Assembly (NCBI GenBank): GCA_964036045.1
Contig: OZ038379.1
Coordinates: forward strand, 73,613,992-73,677,991
DNA from: Eutreptiella sp. 'Long Island Sound 2002'
Lineage: Eukaryota; Euglenozoa; Euglenophyceae; Eutreptiales; Eutreptiaceae
Direction of reading: 5' to 3'
Length of the DNA stretch: 64,000 nt
Position 1 is the first letter of the stretch. The number at the start of each line of letters is the position of its first letter. Shown piece after piece: positions 11,555 to 22,625 of the stretch. The translations under genes and the position numbers were made by a program. The notes beneath the pieces are model-generated. The model was given only the letters and a program-made list of their open reading frames with translations, was not told where the DNA came from and ran no database searches.

Positions 11555-13240
11555 TTGAACCCCCCCCCCCCCCACAGCTACAACCAGAACCCAAAGAACA
11601 GCTGCAGCCAAAGTGAAAGCTACAACTGCAGCCTTCGCCTAGTCAGGGCCATAGACACTGACACGGCCACAACCAAAACAACACACAACACAGCTTGCAG
11701 AAACACACCCACACCCACACCCACACTGACACCCACACCCACAGCCACACCCCCACCCACAACCTTCTCCGCAACCACAACCGCTACCAAAACCGCACCC
11801 ACAACTGGAGCTACCACAACAGCCATGGCGACAACCGCACGCAAGCCCAGAACCACAGCCATAACCACAACCACAACCATATCTGCATCTGCAGCCACAA
11901 ACACAATGTTATGCGCACACAATCCAAGCCTATGCCACGCAACGGGAGAACAACAACAACATCGAAAACAACAGCTGCAAAAGCTACAACACACACACAC
12001 ACAGAATGGCACATACACACATACCTGCACGTGCACACATTCACCAATCCACATACACACACAAACCTAGGCAACGAAAAACCAAAGAACGGAGTCACAC
12101 ACTCAAAGTGACGCCCAAATACACCTTCACCTGGGCATTGATCCAAGCAAGCCCCCCCCCCCCGACTCCCACACAATCATACATACAAACACACTAAATG
12201 ACAGAAACCAAGAGCGAACAAACCATCTACACTTCCGCACATGGGCATGGGCACAAGCAAACACACACAAACACACACAATAGCACAACATACCTGCAAA
12301 GATCATCGTCGTTGCCGCCACCATCATGCACTTGATGCCATGGCCAAAAAATAGGAAAAGCATGGCGAGGGCAGGGCAAGGGGACGGTACAGGCATGACG
12401 AGAGAACAGGTTCGCGTGGGGTGAGCGGGGGACGCGGCATGGCAAAAGGGGAGGGGAGGGGATGAGGAGGGAAGGCAATGAATGTGTCATGGTGTAGGTC
12501 AAAATGGTTGCATGATGTGCCTCACAAGAGCGAGCAATATCGTCTGTGCCCTATTTCTGTTTTTTGTATTTCTGTATTTCTGTATTTCTGTATTTCTGTA
12601 TTTTTGCTTCATGGCGCGGGCGCCTTTGTGTATGTGTGTGTGGGGGGGGGGGTGTCATTGTCATGAGGCAACAAGGGAAAACCTCGCAAATGGTTAGGTT
12701 CATCCCCGAACTCCAACCCTGTAACCATGTCTCCCTAGCTCTTCACTTCGCATGGTTCATTGTGGCCATGTGTTTATGTACACGCAAGATAATTGCGCAC
12801 AAGAAGGAATGTGGTTGTCAAATTGTGCATGTGCATGTGTGTGTGGATGTGTGTATGGGTGTATGTGTGTTTATGTGTTTGGATATTTGTGTCCCTCACG
12901 AAGTGTGTGTGTTTGGGTGTTTGTGTGTTTGTCGCACCGGGTACAAACATGCAAGTGTGTATGTGTGCATGCACGCTCAAGTTCTTGGGGAAAAGACATG
13001 GTGACAACTGCGGACCGATGTATGTGTGAAAAGGGTGAAGTGTGGGCCGGCAAGGGTGGGAAGAGGGGGCAGAAAGGGGGAGAAAGTCCTAAGTGAGCCG
13101 TGAGTGAGCCCCTAATTAGCTCTCAGTGAGCGCTCAGTGAGCCATTTGGTGCGCTCAGCGAGAGCTAAGTGGGAGCTAAGTCGTAAGTGGAAGCTAAGTG
13201 AGCCGGCTTAGTGACGGCTCAGTGACGGCTCGGTCCGGGT
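11555..13240. repeat. Low-complexity block: CA-rich, TTTCTGTA, GT-rich and TAAGTG parts
   Basis: Consecutive low-complexity segments: a C run at about 11560-11573, (CA/CCA)-rich DNA at 11575-12110, another C run near 12152-12162, a short TTTCTGTA tandem near 12563-12606, GT-rich DNA at 12820-12980, and a degenerate GTGAGC/TAAGTG repeat at 13090-13240. Open frames here are Thr/His-rich on one strand and Val-rich on the other, as expected for simple sequence. I see no gene. Confidence 0.75.
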
Positions 13241-13489
13241 GCTTAGTCAACTGAGACGTCAAAAAAGAAATACCCGGACTAGAGATTGAGAATCCTTTGG
13301 GGACATCTCTAAACCCCAACCAAGCCCCGAAAGCCTTAAATTTTGACATGAAACCCCGTTGAAAAACACAACCTCGCCCCAAATGAGCCGTTTTAGCACC
13401 AGCACAGCCCAACCTTCACAGTTCCAAGTGAGCCGCAGGTACATGGGTTTAGTTTCTTTGTATGTCCCTAGGGTAGTCTTCTCGCGTGG

Positions 13490-14690
13490 TCAGCGGGGCG
13501 CAGGGCCCCCGGAACTTACTCTTCCTTCCCCCTCGCAGACCACCGACCCGTCACCCGCCACCTCTTCACCGTCATACCCGGAGACCTCCGCCCCCATACC
13601 CTCGTCCCGATTAGCCCCCGGTGCACCCTCACCTGCCCCTGGCCCATCCCCTTGGTCTCCCCCATCCCCATCCCCATCCCCGTCCCCGTCCTCGGCGTCC
13701 ACGTCCTCGTCGTCGTCCCCCAACCTCTCTTCACCCGCCTCCTTCTCCTTCTTCTTCTTCTCGTGGAACTTTTGGGCTTGCCTTGGGGTCCGCCACAGCG
13801 CGGCCTTCTGCACACCAAAAAATTACTCGTCCCCCGGGAACCTCACCCATGCTTCCCCTTTGGAGGGGGGGCACCCGTGGCAAGGGCCTCCTTGCTGAGC
13901 TCGATCCCCCACGCCCCCTTGTCGCAAAGAAACGACATCAACACTTTCCCCCGCCTCGTACTTACACCCCCCACCCCCCTTGCCTTGGGCTTCAGCTTGG
14001 GCTTGCGCGGGGGGGTATCCCTTGGCATGTCCGCTATTGGGGATGCAGCGGTGGGTGGTGGGGGGAGGGAAGCTTTGGGCTGGGCTTGGAGGTCTTCTTG
14101 GGGGAGCAGGGGGGAGCGGTCTTCTCTTTGGGGGGCTGAAGGGTCTCCTTGTTGTGCACGGGCGAGTCCGCAAAACAAGCGGAGGAGTTGGAGGTAATGG
14201 GGGAGGAGGAGGAGGACCAGTCTGTTGAGGACTCCGAGGAGGGCTCCGAGGAGGACTCGCCCGGAAGCCTCTTCCTCTTTTTTTGGGGGGGTTTGCAAGG
14301 CACTTTGGTTTTTGGGTTGGCATTTGTTTTGTTTTGGGGGGCGGGGGTTTGTTTTACCCTCGGGGTTGGGGTTTCGTTTGGGCTGGGGGGCACATTTCCG
14401 GACCAGGGTGGGGGGTTGCAGACGGGGGGGGAAGCTCACGAGTTGCTGCCGGTGAGCGGTGACCGGGGACTGGTTGTGAATGCTGCCCCAGCCCTCCACT
14501 TGCGTCTGCAGGACGCTACTATGGCCGGGCAGATGGTCGACCAGGCCTGTCAATACCTCCACTGCTGCAATTGGCTGCAGGTGAAGCTGCAGCAGCAAGG
14601 ACGTGACGTATACGGGCCAGGGGTCGCATCCCGGCCAGCGCATGATGAGGTGCACCGCCCGCTGGCGGCCACGACTGATGTGCACATCCT
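13490..14690 (-). pseudogene. Possible decayed protein-coding region, low complexity
   Basis: Two minus-strand stretches look more like coding than chance. About 14393-14034 reads as a Lys/Pro/Ser-rich segment with a Ser-rich acidic core (ESSSEPSSESSTDW). About 13813-13490 reads as a Lys-rich patch (EKKKKEKEAGEER) followed by an Asp/Gly-rich tract (DGDGDGDGDGG). They lie in different frames, and several short C or G runs lie between them. I recognise no domain. The composition resembles a disordered, nuclear-type tail, but simple sequence could give the same reading. No function is assigned. Confidence 0.25.
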
Positions 14691-14716
14691 CAACCTACAA
14701 GGAGGATGACGGAAAG

Positions 14717-15712
14717 ACTTGTTCGGGCGACGTTCCAGTTACTTATTCGGGCGACGTTCTAGCGACTTTGTGGCGGTTTTCAGTGTTATAGATTGGACCA
14801 CCGCCAGAAAAAATTGATGGAAACTGTCCAGAACAAGTCGTGGGGGAGAACTCCACGCAATTTTCTGGCCCTATTGGCCCCCATTGCATGTGGAAGAGGG
14901 GGAAAGCCGCACTCGCGTGTCCACTTTCTCCTTCAGGGCCGCCATGGTTTGACGTAGCTTCGCCGACGGCGTCCTCTGCTGCTCCGCGTGCACCGCATGT
15001 CCGTCGCGCACTTCACACGGAGGGCACTAGGGCGCGATAGGGTCTGGCCCAGGACATGGCCATGGTACTTGACCTCGCCCATGACCCGGTGCATCCCCTG
15101 GTTTAGGACCTCGCCCCAATTCGCCCGGAAGATCACAATATCCTTCCGGGGACTGGGCTTCACGCGCCCAGATGATGGTCAGCCGAGCGCTCAGAAATGA
15201 GCTGCCAATGGCAGCTGCCGGCCACTTGCCCCATGGTGTGAGGAATTTCCCCACCTGGGCGTGGCTCCGTAACCAGCCGTTGGGGAAAGGTGCTGTGCGG
15301 CCTGACCCCGGACCTATCACCCACGTCACCAAGGTCCCGCTGGGTGCATCCCCATCATCCCGTCGCCCCCGGCAGTGGATTTTGGGGCTCAGTGTGTAAA
15401 TGCTTCCAAAGGAAGCGTTGCAATTGCCACCCAAGGGTGTAGAGGTGGGGCTACCGAAGCCGGCACAGAGCTCGTAGGTGGCCGTAATGGAGTATCTGCG
15501 GAGGTAGGGTCCGGGGGTGGTGCAGCCGGAGCCTTGCGCAGTGCATGCCCCTCAAACATCCCATCCTGCGAACAGACCAAGGAGAGAGGTATCGCCTAGT
15601 CCTAAAATTTTTGTTGCGGCAACATTCAAGCGGTGTTCTAGTGGCCGCCGGAACACCGCTGGAACGTCGCTGGAACAAGTTGCCAGAACGTCGCCATAAC
15701 AAGTAAAATGAA
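14717..15712. repeat. Pair of about 60-bp inverted repeats enclosing about 0.87 kb
   Basis: The left arm (14717-14777) and the reverse complement of the right arm (15651-15711) align over about 60 bp. Each arm contains two copies of a roughly 29-bp word built on ACTTGTT..GGCGACGTTC, and the arms end in a GGCGG word. The geometry is like the terminal inverted repeats of a small DNA transposon or foldback element. No flanking target duplication could be identified. The interior includes the RT-like scrap at 14933-15163. Confidence 0.6.
14933..15163 (-). pseudogene. Possible fragment of a Ty3/gypsy-type reverse transcriptase
   Basis: The minus-strand frame contains DIVIFRANWGEVL followed by VKYHGHVLG. 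This resembles the order DDIxIFSxxWEEHL ... FLGHV seen after the catalytic YxDD in Ty3/gypsy reverse transcriptases. In this reading the catalytic Asp pair would be replaced by Lys-Asp, and nothing convincing extends on either side. If real, it is a dead scrap of about 60 residues inside an inverted-repeat pair. A chance match remains possible. Confidence 0.28.
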
Positions 15713-15995
15713 CAGCACTTTTTGCGCGCTCATTGTGCGCAGCGCGCACCACAACCCTAGGGGGGGGGGACCCGGCTGATGGCCCTGCCCCTGAGAATCC
15801 GGCTAAAGCCTAAGGGGAGAACTTTCCGGGCACAAGTTACCGTGGTGCTCGTCCTTCATCCTACATATTTGGGTACATTAAAGCCAGGAAACTTACCTAC
15901 AACATTTTCAAAAATACCCGAAGAAAATGTGTGACATTTTCCCCAGAATCCGCGTTGCGGCGCTGCTTGCTGCCAGTCCAACAAAAATGTACCCA

Positions 15996-16186
15996 TAGCC
16001 TACACGAACTGCAGGTAATTTTGCAGGCACATTTGGCGGGTCATCCTGAAGGCAAAGCCTACACGAACTGCGGGTAATTTTACAGGCGCATCTGACGGGT
16101 CATCCTAAAGGCAAAGCCTACACGAACTGCGGGTAATTTTACGAGCACATTTCACGGGTCATCCTGAAAGCAAAGCCTAGGCGAAC
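15996..16186. repeat. 59-bp direct repeats, about 3.2 copies (cluster A)
   Basis: The unit is 59 bp with words GCCTACACGAACTGC, GGTAATTTTACAGG and CGGGTCATCCTGAAGG. Copies start near 15998, 16057 and 16116. The same unit recurs at 20579-20705, so it is not a purely local tandem. Confidence 0.85.
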
Positions 16187-16366
16187 AGCCTGTAAGCCGA
16201 GAAAACATGTAGGACAGTCCAAGGCTGTCGGAAAAAAAAACAACAAGAAACAAGGGTGTCGGGAACCTGTGAACAGTTGGGTATGCATTCTAGGTGTTAT
16301 CCGACAGCTCGCACCGCCCCTGATTGGCATCAGGGTCAACATCGGCTTGGTAATGTGTGGGCATGG

Positions 16367-18206
16367 TTAACACACACCGCAAGGGGGGGGTCCTTGCGGC
16401 GGCCCTACCTCCAGCATGCAACAAACTAAATTTTCTCTTGTTGTCCATCCATCTTGCAATTCAAACTCCTCCAGTTTTGACAGCATGCGCACAGCTGGAG
16501 AAAGATCGGACCACCCTGCCTCATCCAAGTCAATTACAGATGCAACGTCTTTACCATCACTGGTGTTCCCTGATTCAGTGCTTGTTCCACTGCTACTGCT
16601 ACTACTGCTGCTGTTGCTACTGCTACTACTTTTGCTACTAGAATTGGAGCCAATAGCAACTTTGGGCGTTGTCCTTTGTGTAGGCATTGAGCGCAAGTAC
16701 TCCTTGCTGCCTGCGTCAGAATCCCTGGTGCTGCCCTCCTCCTTATATACTGTGCCCTTCAAATCCACACCGCACTTGCGAACAGGATGTCTGCCTCGCC
16801 TCCAAGGATCTGCTTGTGATGCAGCCTGGCTGTACTCAGCATCAGATGCGATGGGTGGCTTACGGTTGCTGCTATTGATGTCCACCGCTCCCTTTTTTCT
16901 CTCCTTACTAGACAAGGAAAAAGCGATTTGGTGTGCACGGGACCAAGGGCCAACCCTGAAACGTGGTCATATCAAATAGCTTCCAGTGCTGTGGGTGGGT
17001 CTGTGCCTCTGCACACTGCCCACATACACAGCAAATGTCGCCATGTCCTTTCAAACGTGGCAGTCCCAACGTCAAACTGTGGGTACCCTCGTCCATGTAC
17101 AATGTGGCCTCTAGTATGGCCATCAGCAACGTCAGTGCATGCACCATGCCCGCCCGGCATGTTGTGCCGGCTCCAAAAATACATGGCTCCAGGATGATTG
17201 GCCTATGTTCTGGTCGCCATTAGCGACCTTGACGCCGCGTTGCACTTGTGTGCACTAGCTTCATACGCAATTCATGCGTCAGACACTCACGAATGCTGTC
17301 AACAGGGACCGTGAACGTTACGCGGGCAAAGCGTTTCCTGAGACGAAGATTGCTCTCACCGGCCTCATCACTAGTGTGTACAGATAGTCTCGACAAACCC
17401 CATGTGTGTAACAGGGAATGACAATACAACGTGCTTCGCCCTCTACGAGTTCCATAACGAGCGGTACAAGGAAGCTATAAGTGGCACCTGCTGCTCTCCA
17501 TTGAACATTAGGTAGCTGGAGGTCACATGCATACCAAAATACTGCCACATGGCACATTGCCAGAGCAGCAAAGTGGAAGGGTAAAGGCAGATGCATCCCC
17601 AAAACGACTGTCGCTATCAGCTCACGTGACTTGCGCCCTTTGAGACTCAATCCTGATGTAAACCGTTGACGGGCTTCTGCCCGTGCTTGTTGAGCATTGT
17701 CAGTCACAGCGTATCTTTTGGCCACCCTCGAATGCACCCCCAAAAATGTAAACTGCTGGGGGCCATCCATGGCTCGTCCACATATTCCAAAAAAAAAAGG
17801 GACACAGTACCCTTTAGGTTGTGAGGGACGGGCTGCACAAACTGTATGTTCTCTACGTTTTGGACTGCACTGAGCCAGGATTGCGGGTGAGGTTGTGTGT
17901 ACCCCAGAGATAATTTTGCATGTGGTCTTTGCGCGACCACGGACACATTGAACACTTATTAGTGCGGGTCTCTGATTAAATAAAATTGTGGTCCCCTTGC
18001 ATGAAATCTGGGCTCATGACACCGGTGGTGTGTGCGATTGAAAATTTCATTTTTTGTAGAAGGTTTAGCCCCTCGATGCGTCCTTCCATCCGCCACACAT
18101 TGAATTCCCTCTTTGACATCTCCCGCCATGTAACTAGCATGGTGCTACCAGGTATGTCGGTGTCTATGGGGGGGATAAGGTTGCCAGAACAGTCTACAAC
18201 AGCCAC
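16367..18206 (-). pseudogene. Fragmentary minus-strand coding region with a poly-Ser tract
   Basis: Read right to left, successive open stretches look protein-like. 18206-17976 contains VTWREMSKREFNVWRMEGR. 17955-17318 needs one frame change at the A10 run (17789-17798) and contains LGVHSRVAKRYAVTDNAQQA and a hydrophobic segment. 16915-16367 contains a Ser tract with a few Lys/Asn, then SVIDLDEAGWSDLSPAVRML. A Cys-rich piece (CCVCGQC) lies at about 17050. No family is recognised. The breaks may be introns, indels or sequencing errors. It may form one locus with the fragment at 18950-19911, with both lying between the two 59-bp repeat clusters. Confidence 0.3.
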
Positions 18207-18949
18207 TTGTAAATTAATCAGGAATTGTCAGCATTTATGAAACACAAGGGCTTCGGCTGGAACCACAGGTCCGCAAGCGCCCTCAAAATGTCTGACTTCA
18301 AGTTACTTCCTGAATTTTCCTCGTTTATAGTATCTGCATCTACCCCTACTACGATATGGGGAAGCACACAGGAAGCGTCAGACTGGACCATGTTCAAAAA
18401 ACTGCGGACACTATGTACAGCAAGAACAAAACAGATTTACTGCCTCCGGAACGTACCTGCTCATACAGCATCGCACATCATCGCACATCGTACACCTGCT
18501 GCATGTACCTGCAGACCAATGAAACGGAAAATGAATCGGTTGTCCATAAAAAAGCACACAGAAAGGGACAACATTCAACTACTAGGAGCTGCCAAAGGCG
18601 GCTCAATCACACAAGTGTAGGGCTTTGGGCGCTTCTGGGAACGAGACGGCCCATTCCTATGTGGTCCTGTACATGGTGACTGCTGGTCCGGGGGTTCACA
18701 ATGTCCAGGACCTGTATAATCAAATTGAGGTTCTTGCTGCAGTTGCCCATCTGAACCTATTTTTTCAGACATTCAATAGTACAGTGCAGAGAACAGGTGC
18801 AGGGGCGGGGGAGTGGGATATCAGCATTGCTATCTTCAGAAAAAGTCTTAAGCCCGGGCAACAGTGAAAAAAATGGTGCGTCACCCTTATCACCATCACC
18901 CTTATTGTGTGAGGGGACAGGCAGGGAGAGCCACAATGCCGTGGCCCAC

Positions 18950-19911
18950 CTATGGGTGACGGACATATGTTCGCTGGTGTTGTATTGGGGCCGTGCAAGC
19001 CCTTGGCTTTGGACGCACTGAATACGGTTGCCAGCGGTTTGGGAACCATGGCTGTCCTTGGGGTCGACCATTGGCTGCTTCAGGTTTGGTTTCGGGGCGT
19101 TTGGCAGGGGGTAAGTCATCCCAAGCCATCTGCGTAAGTGTGCGCAGGTCTGCCTTCTGAGCCACGTGCCGCCTCGCTGGGGCAGGCTTTGCGCATTTTT
19201 CCGTGCGGGGGTTGGTAGTGGACCGCATCGGGGGAAGCGAGGTACGGCGATGTTCCAGAAGTTGGCCCAGCGTGGTTTGGCTAGCTGTGGCCTCGAATTG
19301 TAGTGCTACATCGGGTCCTGCTGGTTTGCCCCTGAGGGTTGCACGGGCTGAGGCACAGCTGGGGTCTGTGGCAGAGGCAATAGCCAATGCTCTTTCAAGG
19401 CTTGGCTCAATGAAATGGCTCCGGTTGACACGCTCCCCTGGGAGGTACAACTGGAGTGACGCCCGGCGCTACACCGCAAATCTGTAGCGCATGAACCCAT
19501 TATCCAAAAGGTCGCGCATTGTAGATGGTTCTACAATGTTGAGGAGGTGTTCCGTCCGCGGGGAGATGAGATGTTGCGCACAGTGGTGGGGGGGGGTCGG
19601 GGGGTCTACGGGTACAACCACAGGGGGTCAGGTATGTCGTGGGGGGCTGTTAACAGTGGGCTGGTACGAGATGCGTGGTGTGCATAGTGGGGGGAGGCTG
19701 GGGAGTGAGGCCATGGCGATGGGGGTTCACAGTTCGGTCGCTGGGATGGTGGTCTGCAGGACTCCCGCTCAGCAAGCTCTGCCAAGGGTTTCTTGGCATC
19801 CACGTCCCATGGGTCCTCCTGAAAGTCTCGATGTTGTAAGATTTCTGGCAGAACAATCCCTCCCGCATCAACAAAGGGGAGGTACTGCTTAGGCTCAAAA
19901 GGTGAAGCCAT
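18950..19911 (-). pseudogene. Hypothetical minus-strand coding fragment, Pro/Ser-rich
   Basis: 19911-19606 opens with an ATG (MASPFEPKQYLPFVDAGG) and ends in a His/Pro/Ser-rich stretch. 19450-18950 reads as a basic, Ala/Pro/Arg-rich segment containing RTEKCAKPAPARR and LTQMAWDDLPPAKRP. The frames differ and a run of eight G lies at about 19590-19597. It could be the N-terminal part of the locus continuing to 16.4 kb. No domain is recognised. Residue composition and continuity are the only support. Confidence 0.28.
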
Positions 19912-20578
19912 GGGACTGCGTGTGGACTAAAAGAAACACAGTGGGCTCGCAAACAACCTACCACAACTGCACGAAAACATGCCAACGTTCTCAAAACTGA
20001 TCTGCCACGAGTTCATTTCAGCGGTTGCGTGTGGCACTAATGATGCATTGTCCGGAAACAAACGCGCACAAACCAAGATAGTGGGTCCCCCATAAATTTG
20101 ATCAGATAGTTTGTTATTTTTCCACAAAAACGCGAATGTCGACTATGCCCCGGACAGGCCACTTGAATCTGTGCATCGCTCATCCCCACTGGCATCCCCG
20201 GGGTAGTTGGGCCGCCGAGACTCCACGCATTCGATTCTCAGGGGAAAGGGTGGGGGTGGGGGTTGTGGCCTGCCAAAAAAAAAAACACTGCCATGCAAGA
20301 AGTGGCAGTACATTGTGCCTCAGCACCTTTGGGGGTTGGGGGGAGGGGTGGGGGTATCCTGTTTTCACTATGTTTCGAATGCGGACCCAAGTAGAAGATA
20401 GAAACCCCCCTGCATGAGGATGAGTGCTGACAAAATTGCTTTCTAAAAACGAGGCATGCTGGTCGGAACAAAGTACCTTCCCTTTCTTTGGCCATGGTGT
20501 CCTCCAAGTGCCAATTTACCTGTTTCGCGGGCATTGATCTGGGTGGCAATCTCATCATTTGGTTCACAACTTTTTGTC

Positions 20579-20705
20579 AAATCCAATCTGACGGCTCATC
20601 TTGAAGGCAAAGCCTACACAAAATGCATGTAATTTTGCCGGCACATTTGACGGGTCATCCTGAAGGCAAAGCCCACACGAACTGTAGGTAATTTTACAGG
20701 CATTA
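20579..20705. repeat. 59-bp direct repeats, about 2 copies (cluster B)
   Basis: Two diverged copies of the same 59-bp unit found at 15996-16186, in the same orientation (CATCTTGAAGGCAAAGCC, CGGGTCATCCTGAAGG). The two clusters bracket about 4.4 kb of minus-strand coding debris. Confidence 0.8.
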
Positions 20706-20869
20706 TGGCAAGGAACGTCCAGAAACTTACAGGTGCAGGTACCCGGCATGCAGAATCGCGGGTTTGTAACATGTGCAAATGCACTTGGGGTACACAAGTG
20801 ATTTTTAAACCCAGGGAGGCAAGAAAGCATGGCATGAAAATGATGTAGGACGAGCACTACGATGACATG

Positions 20870-21125
20870 TGCAGGCACTGCGCCTAGTGGTTGCATAACC
20901 ACTCAAGGGACAACATTCAAGCAGGCACCGCCCCTAGTGGTTTGACTAACGCCCAAGGGGAGAACACTCCAGCAGGCAGGCCCTCGGGGTTTGGGTGACC
21001 CCTCACGGGACAGCATTCCCGCAAGCACTGCCCCTAGGGGTTTGGCTAACCCCTCAAGGGACAAGAGTCCAGTAGGCAGTCCCAATGGGGGTTAGGCTAA
21101 CCCCTCCGGGGACGACATAGCTTGG
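20870..21125. repeat. About 62-bp tandem repeat, 4 units
   Basis: Four degenerate units contain CCCCTAGTGGTTTG- and CAAGGGACAACATTC-type words, with starts near 20890, 20950, 21012 and 21073. A diverged duplication of about 80 bp (CCCCTCAGCCCCTAGCA) follows at about 21160-21270. No gene is supported on the plus strand from 20.2 to 21.8 kb. Confidence 0.65.
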
Positions 21126-21817
21126 GACACTGCCCCAATCCTCCACCAAGCGCACTCGCCTGGGCCCTAGCCCTCAGCCCCTAGCAAAGGCCACTCGCGG
21201 CCATGGCATGCCATGATGCACATGTGAACCCCTTGGCCCCTACCCCTCAGCCCCTAGCAGAGGCCACGATGCACTATGCGGGATGCACAAATTCACACGC
21301 ATGCATGCATGCACAATCAACTGCATGTTTTGTGCAGCCCCCAACGTTGCGGTCAACATGCCCAGCATATCACCGTTGACGCGCGTCCATGTTGAAGAGC
21401 AGGAGGAAAAAAGTGAGGTAAGGAAGGGGGGTGGAGAATGGGGTACGGACTCTAGGGAGGCCATGCGAACACAAGGAATATGGCCAACAGCGTCGTGTTG
21501 GTGCAGGTGGATGTGAAAATCCAGAAAAACCCATTGCGGCACTTGCCCCAGGACATTGGCGTCTATGTGGACAGAGGCCTCCGGGCGTCCACAGGCACGT
21601 TGCCCGTCTACCTGTTGCTTGCCACCGCCCCGGGCACTATGTTCGTTAACAGCCTGCTTTAGGGACCTGTTCATGCAGTCAACCGAAAGGCCATATGTCG
21701 TCAAACAGGCGGTTAGCATCTCCCTCCAAAAGAAGGAGGTAATGGCACGCAGATCTGGGTGCACAATGCTCGCGGAAGGCAACTGCTATAGCCGGCACCG
21801 GGAATGCACACACTTGA

Positions 21818-22603
21818 TACCTCCTGCCAAAGCACGACCACCTCAACATCCACACTAAACTCTCTTTCGACTGGGTTGCACACCACTCGTGGTTCAGTTC
21901 GTTCGCCACTAAATGGGCTTTGAGTGTCCAAGGAGTCAAAGACCAGCCCCCCTTTTTCGATACTACCAGCTACTACTGCAATGCGTGCTGCCGCTACCAC
22001 CCCCAGGATCCGGCGTCCAGACTCGCCTTCTGTGACCTTACTCACAGTCATCGTGAAAACGTCATCCTTAGTTGGGATGCCCGGCTCATCCCGGCCGTTA
22101 GAAACTGGCTCCTTGAGTGCCCCTGGTGGGAGAAAAGGCTCTTTGTACGCTCCTTAGTCCCCAATTCCCTGTTGAACAAAATGATCTCCACCCTCGCCCC
22201 TCAACAGGAATCAAAGGCAAGAGCGCTTATATGGGACACGATGCCTGCCAGACGCACTCGCTTCACCTCGGCTATTAAAAGCTACCTTGAATGGCTCCGG
22301 GACCAGCCCCCCCCAGACCGTATAGCGGGGCAAGGCCCCAACACGTTTTTCCAACACCATGGAGTTTACAGCACGTCTTACTCTCCTGCACCTACCACGC
22401 ATCCTGATCCATCCCCCCTCCCTTCTACACTTAATGATGTTCCGAGCAAGCCAAAGCCGAGACCGCAGAACAAAAGACGCCAAAGCACCTCTTGCCCCCC
22501 CCCAAGAAGAGGGATCCCCCCCAAACCCGCGGCGGCACCCCATAATACCATCCTGCGCTTTTTCCAGTCCCAATCCCCTCCCCAAGCCCAACAACCTCCC
22601 TGA
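21818..22603 (+). mobile_element. 3' end of a plus-strand LINE: ORF2 C-terminal zinc-knuckle region
   Basis: This open stretch aligns by eye with the C-terminal tail of the minus-strand LINE at 59.6-60.2 kb. Both share YLLPKHDHLNIH / HLLPQHSHSNIA, then SWFSS, then a CxxC..H motif (YYCNACCRYHP versus YHCSRCGQHHP) and R.LVP.SL. This tail follows RNase H in the other element. Here the frame is closed by a TGA just upstream (21815-21817), and no RT is visible, so the element appears 5'-truncated or badly decayed upstream. The tail ends in a Pro/Arg/Lys-rich stretch and a stop at about 22603. It belongs to a family related to, but distinct from, the LINE at the right end. Confidence 0.6.
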
Positions 22604-22625
22604 TCACTCTCCACATAGCATAAAC

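Noticed and set aside
11620-12060. A Val-rich, apparently transmembrane minus-strand frame
   Set aside because: It is the complement of CA/CCA simple sequence; hydrophobicity is automatic.
13359-13898. Plus-strand Ser/Pro-rich frame
   Set aside because: It is the complement of the Asp/Gly/Lys-rich minus-strand reading, which is itself only weakly supported.
21240-21782. A 180-codon minus-strand frame containing ASVHIDANVLGQV
   Set aside because: It looked coding at first, but it overlaps the region just upstream of the plus-strand LINE tail and has no motif; left unassigned.
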